This document shows positions 1-12,600 of a stretch of DNA of 64,000 nt, piece after piece. The stretch is taken from positions 620,001 to 684,000 of the forward strand of contig JAHGAU010000002.1 in NCBI GenBank assembly GCA_019925105.1, given 5' to 3'. This stretch comes from Niebla homalea. Lineage: Eukaryota; Ascomycota; Lecanoromycetes; Lecanorales; Ramalinaceae. The position numbers were made by a program, and so were the translations under genes. Under the pieces are notes generated by a model. It was not told where the DNA came from and did not search any database. It saw only the letters and a program-made list of their open reading frames with translations. Every line of letters starts with the position of its first letter. Position 1 is the first letter of the stretch.

Positions 1-1
1 C

Positions 2-439
2 CTCGCCTGCTGGACGGCCCGGCACAACCGGCCCCAGGTGCTGGAGTTCATGTTCGACCAGGCCACCCAGCGGGACCTGATCGCGCTGAACCTGCGCGGC
101 TTCCGCTTCTACGGGCCCTATGCCAACAACGTGCTCGCCATGTCGGCCATCCTGGCCTCCTGGAAGACCAACGCGCGCGAGATGGGCGTGCGCACCTTCT
201 GCGCTGCCGACAGCGTGGTGAGGAAGCACCTCCGCGACACGTACCGCGTGCTGGAGATGCTGGGGGCGCCCCTGGTGACGTTTCTCGCGTTTCAGGAGAT
301 GAGCGTGAAGGCGCACCGGATCATGGAGGAGGCCAAGAGGGAGAGGGAGAGGGTGGCCGGGGTGGCGAGGACGTGGGTGGGGCCCGCGGTGGGGAGCGAG
401 GAGTGGGCGAGGATGGAGCGGGAGAATCCGTTTGCGTGA
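2..439 (+). CDS. C-terminal part of an unidentified protein (5' end outside window)
   Basis: An open frame runs from the window edge to a TGA at 437-439 and encodes about 145 residues. No start is visible; the first in-frame ATG (about position 50) lies inside what reads as conserved helical sequence, so this is taken as a terminal exon. The protein looks mostly alpha-helical. It has a hydrophobic stretch around ALNLRGFRFYGPYANN, a segment VVRKHLRDTYRVLEMLGAP, and a charged coiled tail (EEAKRERERVA). The DNA is GC-rich with strong third-position G/C. I do not recognise the family. The pattern is loosely reminiscent of the C-terminal regions of fungal bZIP-like regulators, but that is only an impression. 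It converges on KAP114. Confidence 0.6.
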   Translation, partial: LACWTARHNRPQVLEFMFDQATQRDLIALNLRGFRFYGPYANNVLAMSAILASWKTNAREMGVRTFCAADSVVRKHLRDTYRVLEMLGAPLVTFLAFQEMSVKAHRIMEEAKRERERVAGVARTWVGPAVGSEEWARMERENPFA

Positions 440-1292
440 GCACAACGCCGCTTGGCGGGGTTGGACTGGGAGGGGCGGTCTTGGTGGTGAGGGAGGTAAG
501 ACCGTGGACGAGGGGGACGGGAGGAAAAAGGAGGAGCAGTTGGAGGCACATCTAGAGAGGAGTTTTCATGTGGGTTTGTGTCTTGACTTGAAACTTTTGA
601 AGGCGATGTGAAAGCGTTGAGTTGGGGCACATATTTCATTTCACAAGCTCTTCTTTCTCAAAGCATCACAAGGCGGACATGCACCATAGACGGTCAGGCA
701 ATGATGTACAATAATGCTAATATCAGATTTCCTTCTACACTTCTGGTACATGTGGAGCCGTCGGCGAATGGTCGTAATCCGCAACGAGAGTTCGAAGCAA
801 GGCCCCGGATCAAATGTCCGATGAGGTCAATTTCGTCTGCTACCTAAGGCGCGGTTCTTTCTAACTATATAACTCAACTAGGCAAAGGCGACCCCAGCTC
901 CAGCAATTCCTGTTGCGATGATACGGATGGGGAATCACTGGCAAACGATAAAGGCGCAGGAAAAGTCAAATATCCGACCGCCAATATATCAAAGTACAGC
1001 AAATGTTGCTTTTGGCGAATAGTCCTTCTAGCAAATACTCCTTCTGGCAAGTGTCGCCTCTGGCAGATGTAACGCCTTCTTGGATATTCAATCTTCTAGT
1101 CTCATATCCATACAGGCAATCTAGTAATGATGTTGTTCTGTTCATGCCGCCAGACTCCCTTCCTCTCTAGCTCCAGTATTCTCTGCTTGAGGAGGGGATA
1201 GCGTACGTATACGAACATCATCTTCGTTATGCAATAGGCTCTAAATCCTTGGGGGTCGAGCGGTTCCACGTTCGTGCTGATACGACCGATTG
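440..1292. other. Intergenic, convergent 3' flanks
   Basis: No supportable gene. Both neighbours end here. At about 1010-1080 there are three imperfect copies of an 18-nt unit resembling CCTTCTGGCAAGTG. Confidence 0.6.
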
Positions 1293-4200
1293 TCATCTGC
1301 CGTCATTCATATGCTGTAATTTCTCCTTCTCCGCATCAGTCAGTGCCTGGTACAACTCCTGGAAGTACTGTTCATTGCCAATCTCGTTGAAGAACTGCAC
1401 AAGGTACTGCTGGGTGTCGTCATCGGTCTGATGAAGATTCCACTCGTTCATGCCGTCCATGAAACCCATGAGGTCATTGCGCGTTCCTTGCGATGCCAAG
1501 TCGAGAATGGCTGGCTCATCCTCCCATTCATCATCGTCACTACCGTGGGTCTGAGCTATGCTATTCTTTCGAAGACCAAGACCCAGACCTGCACTAGCTG
1601 GCTGAGTTACAAGCTCCTGAACCAGGACTTTTGCAAGCTTGAGGGGTACCGGAATGACTGAATACTGATCGGGCTGCTTCTTAGCTTGCGACCGTGTCTT
1701 GATCCGAGAAGTATTGTCAACAAGCAAGTCTCCTCTCGTCTGCACATTGGCCAGGCGCTCGTCGTGAAGCTTAAGGATATTGGTCAGAGCCATCACGTTC
1801 TGCCGAATCGCGTCATAGCCTGAGAAATTGATGGAATTGTCAAGCCATTTGCGCATGACCACTTCAAGGCCAGTACCACCTTCCTGACCAGGGACTTGTA
1901 CCTGAGACAAGAAGTCAAGAACCTCTTTCGCATTTGTCAGTGCCAGGCGGGCGAAGACGAGGACAAGATTTTGGATGAAGTCCGTTCGCTCAGCAGTGCT
2001 CAATCGGATTGCAACAACCTGCAAAAGCTGCATGAGGTAGGGGCCAAGTCGTTCAGCGCCGGCCTTTTCGACCAACTCCATGGCAAGGCCGCCGACTTCA
2101 GCTGCTGACGAGTCTTGAACACCTGGCCCTAATAGGCGGTCGATGACCAACAGAATGATTTCGAGCCCACCCTTACCAGTCTCCTGATCCGTCCATTGGA
2201 ACAGCTGATTGGCGTCATGCGCAAGAATATGCTTTAATGTGACCGTCGCAGACTGATGCAGATTGAACGCCAAGTCTAGGAAGAGAAGTCGGTACAGCTT
2301 GGGAACGATTGTTGCTACGAACCCTTGGGGCAGGGGCTCTGAGCCATGTTGCGCAAGAATGGCCATTAGCTCCACAGCCATATCGCTCAATGAGCTCTCC
2401 TGTGTCATGTCGCCGACGTCCAAGGCGCCTGTCAAGCTGGGCAAGACCTTTTTACAGAGTTGGGCATATGCTTCGGGACCTTTGGAGGACATGGTTGTGA
2501 CAATTGACTCGAAGGCTTCATTCACGATATCGGTTGTATGCCAACTCTTTGCACCGTAATTTGCCAGAGTGAAGAGCACATCGATGGCAGGGTGATCGAG
2601 GGACAGACTGGGATCAATCATGATGGCGTCCCTCAGTAATTCAACAAGTGTTGCCAGTAGTTCTTCTCCGTCGCTAAAGTCATCGAGGTCACGGGAAGAC
2701 AGGAATGCCGATATAGCGGCGACCGTCTGCGTCTGAAATTCCTGGGCAAGTGGTTTTGGCACGTCCTTGAGATATTGGTTGAGCGCTTTCGATGCAGACA
2801 CCTGCACGATCTCGGGCTCATCACTCTGAATCAAATGGATGGCCTGGCGGGCAAAATCAGGCATCAATTCAGCCAGCGCTTTCCCTGGTGCTGTCACTAA
2901 ATGTCCTGCTGTGATGTAGCCTCGACCTCTTAGCATGTCATTCTCAATATCTCCAATGGCTGTTCGTGCAAATCCCAGATAGGCCTTCAGCAATTCGGTA
3001 GCAATTACTCTCTCGTAAGAGTCGATTTCCTCCATGGCTTGCTTGACAATATAGAGGGCTGCTTCTTTCGCCTTTGGATCTGAGCTCGAGTCTTCGAATG
3101 TGGTTGTGGTGAATGGCAGGAGACTCTCCATGACCGGCCAATTGAAGCTGCAGAGCTTTGTCACAACGCCAGCACAAGCATTCCTGGCCGAATACTGTGC
3201 TGTTTCGGCGGCTTCCTCGGCCAAGAAAGTATTGATATCAAATTCCCACATGCTTGCATCCTCGGCTGAGATGTAGGCGTAACCGACCATCAATGCCAGA
3301 ATCTGAGACAGCCAACTTGCAGACGGTGTGCCATTCCCATTAGGTTCAGTAGCAGACGCAAGCTGGACATCCATCTCATGCTTGATCGCTGATGTATTGA
3401 AAAGGGTTTGTGTGTAATCTAGCTCTTCCATCACCAGAAGGTCCAGCGAGTATGGCAAACGGTCAGAGTCCTCTAATTGACCTTCCTTTTGTTCTTCACC
3501 GGTATACAGGACGTGGTAAGGCGACAGATGCGCTTGCAAGGCCTCCCAGACTGCGCTAAACAGCTCCATACTTCGGGCGGTGAGTATGTAAGCGAATGTC
3601 GTATGTATCTTGTCCAAAGCTTTCACAGCCTGGGTTTTCAGTGCAATGACCCCCCGCCAACCACCAATTCCTGGGGATCCTGGCAGGTCATTCGACTCTG
3701 GCATTGAAGGTAAGGGGGCCCTGATGGTCTCGACGAAGAATGGCACCCATATATCCGACGCGCTCTGCATGAATTGTTGAACGGCCTGGGGGTTCGTTAC
3801 CATGACGGCTTCCATGGTATCGAGACAGGATCGGAATATTGCTACGGCTAATGATCTCGTCATCAGCTTCTTGTGGCCATTGGTAGCCACATCGTATATG
3901 CATTTGAGCAGATCAACCGCGGTGTCGGCGAACTGCTCTTCATCGAATCCGTCGTCGACCAGATCTCCTAGGACAACTAAAACGCCATGCAACTGAGTAT
4001 CATTCGCCTGTGGTACAAGTGCCAGAAGGGTGGGAAGCAAGGTGGGCCATTGTTCGGGGAAATCTGCGCTAGCGATCTTGCTTACCACATAGCTAGCTGC
4101 TGTGATGACCTTGCGCTGTTCATCGGAGCTTGTGGCTATTGAAAGTAGTGAATTGCGCGCTTGTTCTTTGACTGTATCGTTCTAGATAATTGACGAACAT

Positions 4201-4593
4201 TAGCTTCTGTAGTGTAATAGTACTGGGGTCCAGATTCACGTCATCGCAAGCATCTTATGCGCCACTGGAGTGAAACCGAGTGTATTCCAGACGAGATCTT
4301 GATGCGGGGCAAGAAGAAAGAAGGGAGTGAAGGGAGAGACTTCATACAATCTGGAAGGGGCCCTCATATCCCTCTATGCTAGGAGACCAGGATTTTTGGA
4401 CCAACTTCTTCAGGGACAGCAATGCAGCTTGCCGATGGTCGATGGATACCGCATTGTGAGAAGCAATTGAAATGAGCGAGAGTGGGAAGTTGTCGTCAGT
4501 GTACAGCTGCTCGAGACGACGCTCCGCATCGCTGCGAATGGGTTTTGAAGGGTCTAGCGTCGAGACTAGAAGATCCAGCACTTGTTGCTCCAT
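1293..4593 (-). CDS. KAP114: Importin beta family nuclear import receptor Kap114 (importin-9 type)
   Basis: Two exons, 4348-4593 and 1293-4181 (intron 4182-4347, 166 nt, donor gtatga, branch gctaatg), give 1044 residues, the usual length for Kap114/importin-9. The N-terminus (residues ~1-100) carries the importin-N signature: EQQVLDLL, then DAERRLEQL, then RQAALLSLKKLVQKSW. It continues across the intron with EQARNSLLSIATSS and SADFPEQWPTLLP, as in HEAT repeat 3 of this subfamily. HEAT-like repeats fill the rest, and an acidic insert (GSDDDEWEDEP) lies near residue 955. Family members carry TBP, histones H2A/H2B and ribosomal cargo into the nucleus. The start at 4593 was preferred over an in-frame ATG 17 codons upstream because homologues begin at MEQQ. 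It is divergent from REV7 across 279 bp. Confidence 0.93.
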
Positions 4594-4872
4594 ATTTTCT
4601 CGGGGGGGCGGCAAGAGCCTTGACATGCAGCGAGCGGAGCCCAAGCCTTACAAGTCAGAGAATGAGGGTCGAATGCCGGCTCTTGCCGTCGCGATATCTT
4701 TTTGCTGAAGATGCACACAAAGTACGCGTTGGACCAAAAAAAGATTGGTGCCCGTCACCCGTCAACAATCTTAGCGCAGGGTCGCCATTATTGCCGAATA
4801 TCAGATTCATTATATCCGGACCCTCATTCTCGTCATGGAGCCCCTTTGCTCTGATCTTGAGCTCATCTCAAC

Positions 4873-5921
4873 ATGGCCTCCTCCAACTCAGAAGCACCTG
4901 TACTGGACACATATCAAGCTGTAGTATCAGCGTACGGCGACTTCCTGACCGTCGCCATTCACACCATCCTCTATGAGCGGAATATCTACCCTCAAACTTC
5001 CTTCATCAAAGCGAAGAAGTACAATTTCCCAGTCAGGCAAAACAGACACCCCAAAGTCTGCAAATGGATTCAAGATGCTGTTGCCGCCGTGGAGGCTGAA
5101 ATGTTGAAGGTGAGGTGATGATGACTGGTACTCCCGAGTGAGTGTCTTTTGGGCTTGTTCGCTTGGCCCCCCTCAATACCTCGCATGCTGGCGTGGACAA
5201 AATCTCAAGATTCACCAAAAAAAGCATTTATTCTTTAACCCTGACATCGGAGTCCTAGTGCACCGTCGCCCGCACCTCCCTCATAATCCACGCTCCACCC
5301 CCTTCCTCCGCGCCCCTCGAACGTTACGTCTTCTCCAGCGCCTCCTTCCCCCGAATCCCACCTTCAGAGACCCTCACCCCCTTCGCCTCTGCCGATCCTA
5401 CACCGCAACCCGCACCATCCGATCCCCCACCACAGCAGCCCAAAGACTTCCCCCGCTTCCGTCCTCCACCCACCTCCAACCTCCCAGAACAATTCCGCGC
5501 CACTATTGCGCGCCTCATCCCTTCCATGGCTCGCTTGCTCCCCCTGCCTGACGATTGTAGCTACACCATCGCCATCGAGCTCCGCGACGAGGCTGGCGTG
5601 GCACCACCCCTTGGTGGCGGGAAGGGAAATAGTGAGAGCCCCTGGATCGCCGCGGAGCCGGCGTTGCAGTCTGAGAGGAGTACAGGGGTTGATGGGGAGG
5701 AGGTCTTGAGTGAGGAGATATTTGAGGGAAGGAGGAGGAAAGGAGAAAGTTTGGGCGGAGTGAGGACGACGCCGGTAAGGAGTTTGGAGGCCGGGGCGTT
5801 CGCGATGGAGGTGTGGGTGGAGGAGGGGAAGGGGAAGATGCAGGCAAGTGTTCAGGATGATGATGATGTCGGGGAGGGGAGTGATCGTGAAGGGGATGGA
5901 AGAATGGATGCTGGACGATGA
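4873..5921 (+). CDS. REV7: HORMA-domain protein Rev7/MAD2B, DNA polymerase zeta subunit
   Basis: Exons 4873-5109 and 5259-5921 join in phase 0 (intron 149 nt, donor gtgagg, acceptor cctag) to give 299 residues. Exon 1 holds the first half of the HORMA fold: DTYQAVVSAYGDFLTVAIHTILYERNIYP, here split as DTYQAVVSAYGDF and LTVAIHTILYERNIYP, then KYNFPVRQNRHPKVCKWI. Exon 2 resumes with TVARTSLIIHAPP and LERYVFSSASFP, the characteristic Rev7 core. The protein is longer than human MAD2L2 (211 aa). The extra length is a proline-rich insert (~residues 125-160) and a glycine/glutamate-rich loop, a common fungal pattern. Rev7 bridges Rev3 and Rev1 in translesion synthesis. The C-terminal seat-belt region is poorly recognisable, so details there are uncertain. 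Confidence 0.88.
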
Positions 5922-6353
5922 GTCAACAGGATGGATGAGGCCATGGCAGAGCAATTATCCGTTCGAGCATCCAGTCTCGAGCATCCAGTCTCGAACAAAA
6001 TCGCTGGTTGTTTTCGGGTTCATCACGTACTTCCCTGTGGGAGCAAGCTAGGATGCTGAATACCCAATGGACCGTCGAGCATTGATGACGTTGCCCTGTA
6101 AAAGCTATCATACTTTCGCTGACTTTTACCGTAGATAGTATCCAACATCCCCACATCATCTCATAACATTTGAGTGCCAGGTCCATCCCGTACATTAGAC
6201 ATCATCATAAGTCATAGATCTCATCCAAGTGTCCAGCTCGAACACCCTGCGCTACCCCTCCCTGAACGTTGATAGCACCAAATTCAATTGCAAACCAATC
6301 TCATACCAATTTCCACATTTACCCATATCCTGATTCACGGTCCTACCAAAGCC
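5922..6353. repeat. Convergent intergenic region with 14-bp tandem duplication
   Basis: This stretch lies between the REV7 stop and the PPS1 stop. The unit CGAGCATCCAGTCT occurs twice in direct tandem at 5964-5977 and 5978-5991. It is flanked by GTTCGAG and CTCGAAC, an inverted pair. No gene is seen. Confidence 0.75.
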
Positions 6354-8628
6354 TCAACGTGAGCAATATGGTTTGTTCATCCCTGCAATCTCCCTACATA
6401 CCGTCCCCCACTCCACCTCCCTCTGTATACCCTCTCCTCTTCGCTGCTGACATTCCTCGTCCCACTTCAGCAGTTCATACGCGAACCTCAAATGCGGCTG
6501 GATGATCACGTTCAACCGTCTTGCTCGCACATAGCAGTATGCTCTAGGGAAGGAGAGCCCCAAAGACGCCATCACTTCCGCTATGCAGATGGTTGCCGAG
6601 CGAGAGACGCCGACGCGGCAATGGACAAGCGTTGCCGTGGATTTACTTTTGCCTTTTGCTGTGAGTAAAAATCATGATTAGCCGACCAAGTAAACACACA
6701 GGAGCCGAGTCGATGGGTGAGACGAGACCCACCAATGAAGTCCAGGCACCGCTCAAACTCTCCCGACAGAGCGTCCACACCATTATCTTGGACGCCGTCC
6801 ACGTTCATAACATCTTCCAGGTTGTGCGTGCCCCAATTTTCAATCTGTGTAGGCGTCCAATTGATCGGTTCCCCAACGCTCAGTATTTGCGTAATGCCCA
6901 TCGCTTTCAGAAGCTCCGGGTTATTTGCATGTCCTAGGTTCCCTAGGTATAAATAGGGGAGGATTCGACTTGGTAAGCTACCGTTCATGCGCCCCAGCCA
7001 GGATGGGTCTCTCATGATCGACCTCCTGTGCCCGCTCTTGCTGATCACAGGCTTTGGTGGGACGAGATGGGGCTGCAAACTATTGAGGAGGACGACATCC
7101 GAGGGATAGGCGAAGAAATTGCGCTTCTTCTCGCAATGCAGACGGAGCCATGCCTCATGCACGGGTACTTGCTCGGCGTACATAAAATAGGCTAGCGCGA
7201 GGAGACTGCTTTCGGTGTATCCGTCGGTACAATGGATCAAGATTTTCCGTCCAGTGCGTGAGAGGGGATGCATGGGTATGTCACCGTCGCTGTCAGGCTC
7301 ACTCGCATCTTCGCTGCCTTCAGATCGAATTTCTCCGTTAGCCAACCGGTGCATCCATTGACACATTCGAGTCAAAGGGTTTACAGTTGATTTGGGATAG
7401 GACTGAGGTAACATGCTCCCTGAAGATGGGAAGTCGGTATTCTGCGGAGCAGTAAAGCAGTCTTCGGCAAGCTGGTTCAGCGTCTGGACGTCTGGGAGTG
7501 TGGCAAGGTCATTGGCTTCAATAAGAAGATCGAAGGCGACGAGACCTTGATTCTCGGATCTGCAGATGGCTGCGTCTGGTGTAGGGCCGAGCCACACGTT
7601 GTGGGCTATCTCTGAGGCTTCTGACATCTTGCACATCTCTTGGCGCTCCATCTGAACTGTTGCGAATTAGTCTGCAATGCCGGTTCCTATGGCGGCCGAA
7701 CTTACAGAAGTCTAAGGTTCGCTCAGAATTGTCTCCAGCTGAGTCAATCGCTACTAGGCTTGGATACTTCTTTTCGACTTCCTCAAAAGAATCTAAACAA
7801 GGTCAGAAGAAGCGTTCGATTGATCGGCTCGCGCGTTAGCATACCTGAAAGTATAAAAGTATTGTAAGTAGGCGCGTTCGCATCTTGAGCAAATCCCGAT
7901 TTGATCCGCCAGGCTTTCTGTGCCGTCGCCAGCTTCCTTGCCAGGTTATGCATTTCTTCCCGGCTGGATGACCTATCTCTGTAGACAACAAGATCTGACA
8001 GCATAGCCATCTTGACCACTTGAATCTGGAAGTTGCGGACAGAAAACCCCTCGCGTGGATCAACATCTGAAAATCTGGCGTCCTTGCCACCAGATGGCTC
8101 CAAGATCTCGGCAGCGCTTACTGCGCCTTGTAGACGACCCTTTGATAGGTCGCCGCCCGCTTTGATGATTGTGATACCTCGGAAGCATTTGGGTGGATGG
8201 CGTTGAGTCTTGTTCCGCGCAGTGAAGAAGGCCAACTGCATATGATTCTCTGCATGCAAACCATGAAGCCAGGGAAAGGAAGCTTGTGGATCTGGGAAAG
8301 GCTGGATTGATAATTCCTTGATTGCGTGCCCGAGGGTCACACAGTTGATCGAGTACACGGCAGGCTTCTCTACAATCTTGGGATACCGAGCTGCCAGGGA
8401 AAGCGGTGAAAAGGTTTGTAGGCCTGAAGTGTCGGAGGGCGGGGTATCTGGAGGCGTAGAAGGTGCCTCACAGGTTTGAGCAGGAGCAGGCCCAGGAGGG
8501 CAAAAGGGAAGATGCTTGTTTGGTATAGGTGCCGAACTTGAACGGTTCGTCTCCAGACTAAGATGTGGAGTGTCGGGCGGAGGAGTAGGGGTCTGACGCG
8601 GCATAGGGTGAACCATTGCAGCAGCCAT
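6354..8628 (-). CDS. PPS1: Dual-specificity protein phosphatase PPS1
   Basis: Four exons: 7845-8628, 7706-7792, 6733-7656 and 6354-6658. Introns are 53, 49 and 74 nt; all phases agree and give 699 residues. The C-terminal DSP domain carries the catalytic P-loop HCRVGVSRS with Cys612 and Arg618, followed by the family's AYCYVRARRLNVIIQPH helix. A second phosphatase-like motif, HCTDGYTES, sits upstream at about residue 433. It keeps the Cys but has Glu where the HCX5R motif needs Arg, so that module should be catalytically dead. S. cerevisiae Pps1 has the same two-module layout and acts in cell-cycle/S-phase control. The N-terminal ~80 residues are proline-rich. The splice between exons 2 and 3 uses the first of two nearby AGs, because only that keeps the frame. 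Confidence 0.92.
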
Positions 8629-9666
8629 TGGTGCTCAGCTACTCATTCAGACACCACCCGAAAGACTCCCTTGTGGGTAAGCAGACGCGGTCAAGCGTAC
8701 GTTGCAGTGAAGTGGCCCCGCTGATGCGATGGGCCTGCCTTTACATAAATTTGAAAAGAACGATATAGCTGTGATGTAGGTTGAATGGAAGGTATACGCG
8801 ATACTCTAGTGAGGGGTCATAGTACAGCTATGGTCAAGAAGAAGAGGAAATACAAAGGATGTACAAGGTATCTATCAGAATCACATCAGCAAATCATCCA
8901 GGTGAGCAATCAAATTCCCTTATCGGATCGACACACATTCAAGGGTGGGGATTGCGTGCCCAAGACTAGAATTGCTTCTGATGATTTAACTCGAACAAGG
9001 AAAGGATCTTTTTCATCAAGCAAGGGAGAGGTGGCACAGCCAGGAGGAATGGGGAGAGAAATCGCTGTCGAAGCGTAGACTGGAGAATAGAAATCGAACA
9101 GAAGAAGCAAGTAATAATGAGCTGGACAAGAGATATATAGGGAAGAAGGGAAGAAGGGAAGAAGCGTCGAATCCCCAGTCTGCCCCATCGTGATTGCTGA
9201 ATTGCCCCACCTTTCCACGTCTGCGGTCTGCACCACCAAGGTGAACAGGCTTGCCAGGCACCTCTACGGCGGCGGACGCTATTGACTTCCCGAAGCCTTC
9301 CAGGTAAGTACCTAACTTTATTGGCTCTAGCCCCAATGCGTAATCATGGCGTCGAAACCTGCGTCGGAAATCTGAAACCAGAGGTCGTTAATCACTTAGG
9401 TCAGAGCGGACAAACAAGCGGACAAGGCGTGCAAGTATCGCTCGTCGTCGGTCGAACGGAGTTGACTCATCACCAAAAAGTCATTCTTGGGAGTGCTATC
9501 GCGGGGGACTGGGTTTTGGCCCCTCCACTGCCAGGACACGTTATGGGCACTGCGGCTGCCCGATTTCATTATGCGAGAGGGCGGTAGCCATGCAAATCAA
9601 AGTAAGATTCTCGTAGCTCAAGCGGGATCCAGTGTCGCAAAAAAGACCAACTCCGTTCGTCCGTCA
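8629..9666. repeat. Intergenic region with GGGAAGAAG repeat
   Basis: This is the PPS1 promoter side and the TYW4 3' flank. Three tandem copies of GGGAAGAAG lie at about 9140-9165. Short open frames on both strands show no recognisable protein and are not called. Confidence 0.6.
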
Positions 9667-12600
9667 TCATTTTGATGCGTACTCACGCGCTATGCCCTTC
9701 AGCTCATCAGCGAGCCGCTCGAGGTAAAAGCCGGTCATGTCCGGTGGTAGCTTGTCAAATGCCTTGACCATTTTCTGAAGGTCTGTCCTTCCTTTCTCGT
9801 ACGCTTGGACATCACGATTACCGTAGACATCCTTGCCAGGGGCATATCCCGTCGCAAGGTTGCGAAAGAAGACGTTGACTGAGATGCTGATCGTCTCGAG
9901 TGGCGCAGCCGTATGAAGCCAGAGTGGAGGGATATACAGAATATCACCAGGACCAAGGATGGCTTCGTAAGGATGCATTCTGGCAAGCGCAGGGTGCTTC
10001 GTCATGGCATCCTGTTCAAAGACATTGATTGAAGAGCTTGAACCTCCAGGAGGTATTGCAAAGCACGAGACGTCCGATGGTGGGAACAACAGTAGTCGCT
10101 TAAAACCAGATGTTTGGCAGAGAATGTTGGCCATGACCTAACAGATTAGCATCAACATGTGCTCAGAAATAGGACTTACATCATAGTGAAGCCACATGTT
10201 GACCATCCCTGATATTCTCAGGATACTGCTGTGCATCTTCTCGGCAATAAAGTCGAGCTCGTGCGGTAAGGTGAAGTCTGAAGCCAATTCGGGAAAGTCA
10301 TTGACAATATTTGCCGGCTCAAGTGACGGTTTCTCGTTCGAGAGCGAACGCAGATATTGGGGTGACCCTCGTGAAATGTCGTCTATGAAAGTTTCGAATT
10401 TCACGCGCTCGTAGGTAAAGTTTTTCTGGAGGAAATCCATCTGCTTGCCATTGGCTTTGTGCACGATTACCTCTCTTTGGGCTCCTATTTTGTCTTTGAG
10501 CGCAGTAGGACTCCACCTTTCTTCTGAGAAGCCAGGAAGGCCTTTTCGAAGTACAGCCGCTTTGCCAAGTCTCATGTATTCAATGAAGGTATCTATCAAG
10601 GGAGCAACAGAAACATCCTTTTTTTCCGGTACACTCGAGCCCTCACATCCGGAAAAGGCAGGAGATGAGGCCTGAGACGTACTCGGACGATTATGGGGAG
10701 ACTCCAAAGTACCTGAGGCTCGGTGATCTGCATTTTCACCATGGCCAAAGATCTGATGCTCGTTTGCGATCAGCCGCAAATCGTACAGCTCACCATTTGC
10801 CGTTATGGAGAAGGTGGCCGGCTTGACGTTCCAGAATGCACCAAATGAAAAACAAACAGCTCCGCCTCCTACAATGAAGATGACACCCCCGAAAGCACAT
10901 GCACTATGACCGACAAGTAAGGGACGTGGGGCGTGCTTGTCAGTCTCCAGACAGGCAAGATGCCATGTAAGCCCCTCGCTAAGCAAGTCCCGCTTCTCCA
11001 GCTCTACTATACCATCGCCGGGGCCATATATGTAATTGCCAATCCCACCTACTAAGACAAAATGAGAACCGGATTGGATCAACTGAGCGCCAACCCTGGC
11101 ATACAAGTCTGCCTGTGGAGAGCCGATCAGTTGAATTTTGGTAAACTCCAGGCAAATGCGACCGTCGTGGAGGTATGCTGTCCAATTCCAAAAACCGGTT
11201 TCGAGGACGCCGTCCTCCGTAAGGCCACCAAACAAGATCCCAGCTCCAATGTCTGTGCTCACTGCGGAGCCTCCGAAAGATGGGGCTGGCTTCGGACCTC
11301 GAGGGTGTAATTGCTCCCAACCCGTGGATGTCCTCCAGAAATAATACTGATCGGATAATATATTGCCAGATGTCTTGCCTCCCATGACAAGAACACCTGA
11401 GTCATCTAAGTTTGTTGGTGATAGACGCACGGGAACGGCACAGTGCCTATAAAGCGGAACAGGAAAGTCTTGAACCTTGCTCCAGACTCTATCAAAGAGC
11501 CAACAGTCAGCGAGAGGTCGATCGGGAGACGCTCGACCTCCAGCAAGAAGGACTTGGCCGGTCACGAGCCTCGTGACTGCATGGCACATTCTAGGCTCAA
11601 TGCGATGAGTCAGACGGATTTGTAGGCGATCCAAAATGCCGGAGCTGCTTTCTCGCTCTTCTGCAGGAGGAGCTTTACCCACGTAGAAAAGATTAGTTCC
11701 ATTCGTGCGCTTCTGTGCATCCAAACCTCCAAAGAAGGCAATCGTTTTGCTGTCTGAGCTTATGTGTAAGGCGCCAAATCTCCTTCGATAGGGCACAACG
11801 TCTAGATTGGGATGCCGTAAATGTATTGTCCGGTAGGAATGAGCTCTCTTAGGCGATGGGCCACCCGGGGTATGACGGTCGTTGTCTAGGCCAACACTTG
11901 GATTGGTCGTGTGGTTTGGACCTGATGTTGAAATGCGCGCGACGAGGACAAAATAATGACAAGCAAATAGAATGAACTCCTCCCATTCATCAAAGGGCTC
12001 AGCGGCGTCCACTGCCCTTCTTTCGTGGGAGCTCACGTATGCAGGATCCCGCCAGATATCCCACAAGCTTTTCACGTGCACGGAAGTCCAACCACGCCGC
12101 CTAAAGCGGGTCGCTTGATCGGAAAGGTTGGGGTATCTGAAGATGGATCGCAATGGAGTGTGCAAGTTTTCGAAATGCTGAATCATCTTCACGGCAAATG
12201 GGTGTTCTGAGCCAGCTGGAAGAAACTGTTCCAAAATACAGAAGCGTACTGGAAGGGTGTAGATTAGAGCTGTTGTAAAGCATGAAAAACACACAGACGG
12301 CACCTACTATCAGAATGGCCAGCGGCCCATGATATGAGGCGGTCTGATTGCTCAGATTCCATATAAGTAATGGAAACCTCCGCCGTACAAAGCACCATGC
12401 ATTGTGAGATGTCAAGCTTCTCGGAGAGCAGGGTCTTGAGCTTTTCAACATTAGCCAGATCACAGCCTACGGCATAGTAGTTGTCGGCCTCCAGAGGTAT
12501 GTCTCTGCTTCCAGTCTTCCAGGAAACATTGGGTAGAAGTTGGCAAAGTTCGGGAGTAGCAGAAATGATCTCAGCCTTTCTGGCAACAAGCTGTGGATAA

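Noticed and set aside
5364..5954. 196-codon minus-strand frame opposite REV7 exon 2
   Set aside because: Antisense shadow; the plus strand continues the HORMA protein with conserved residues.
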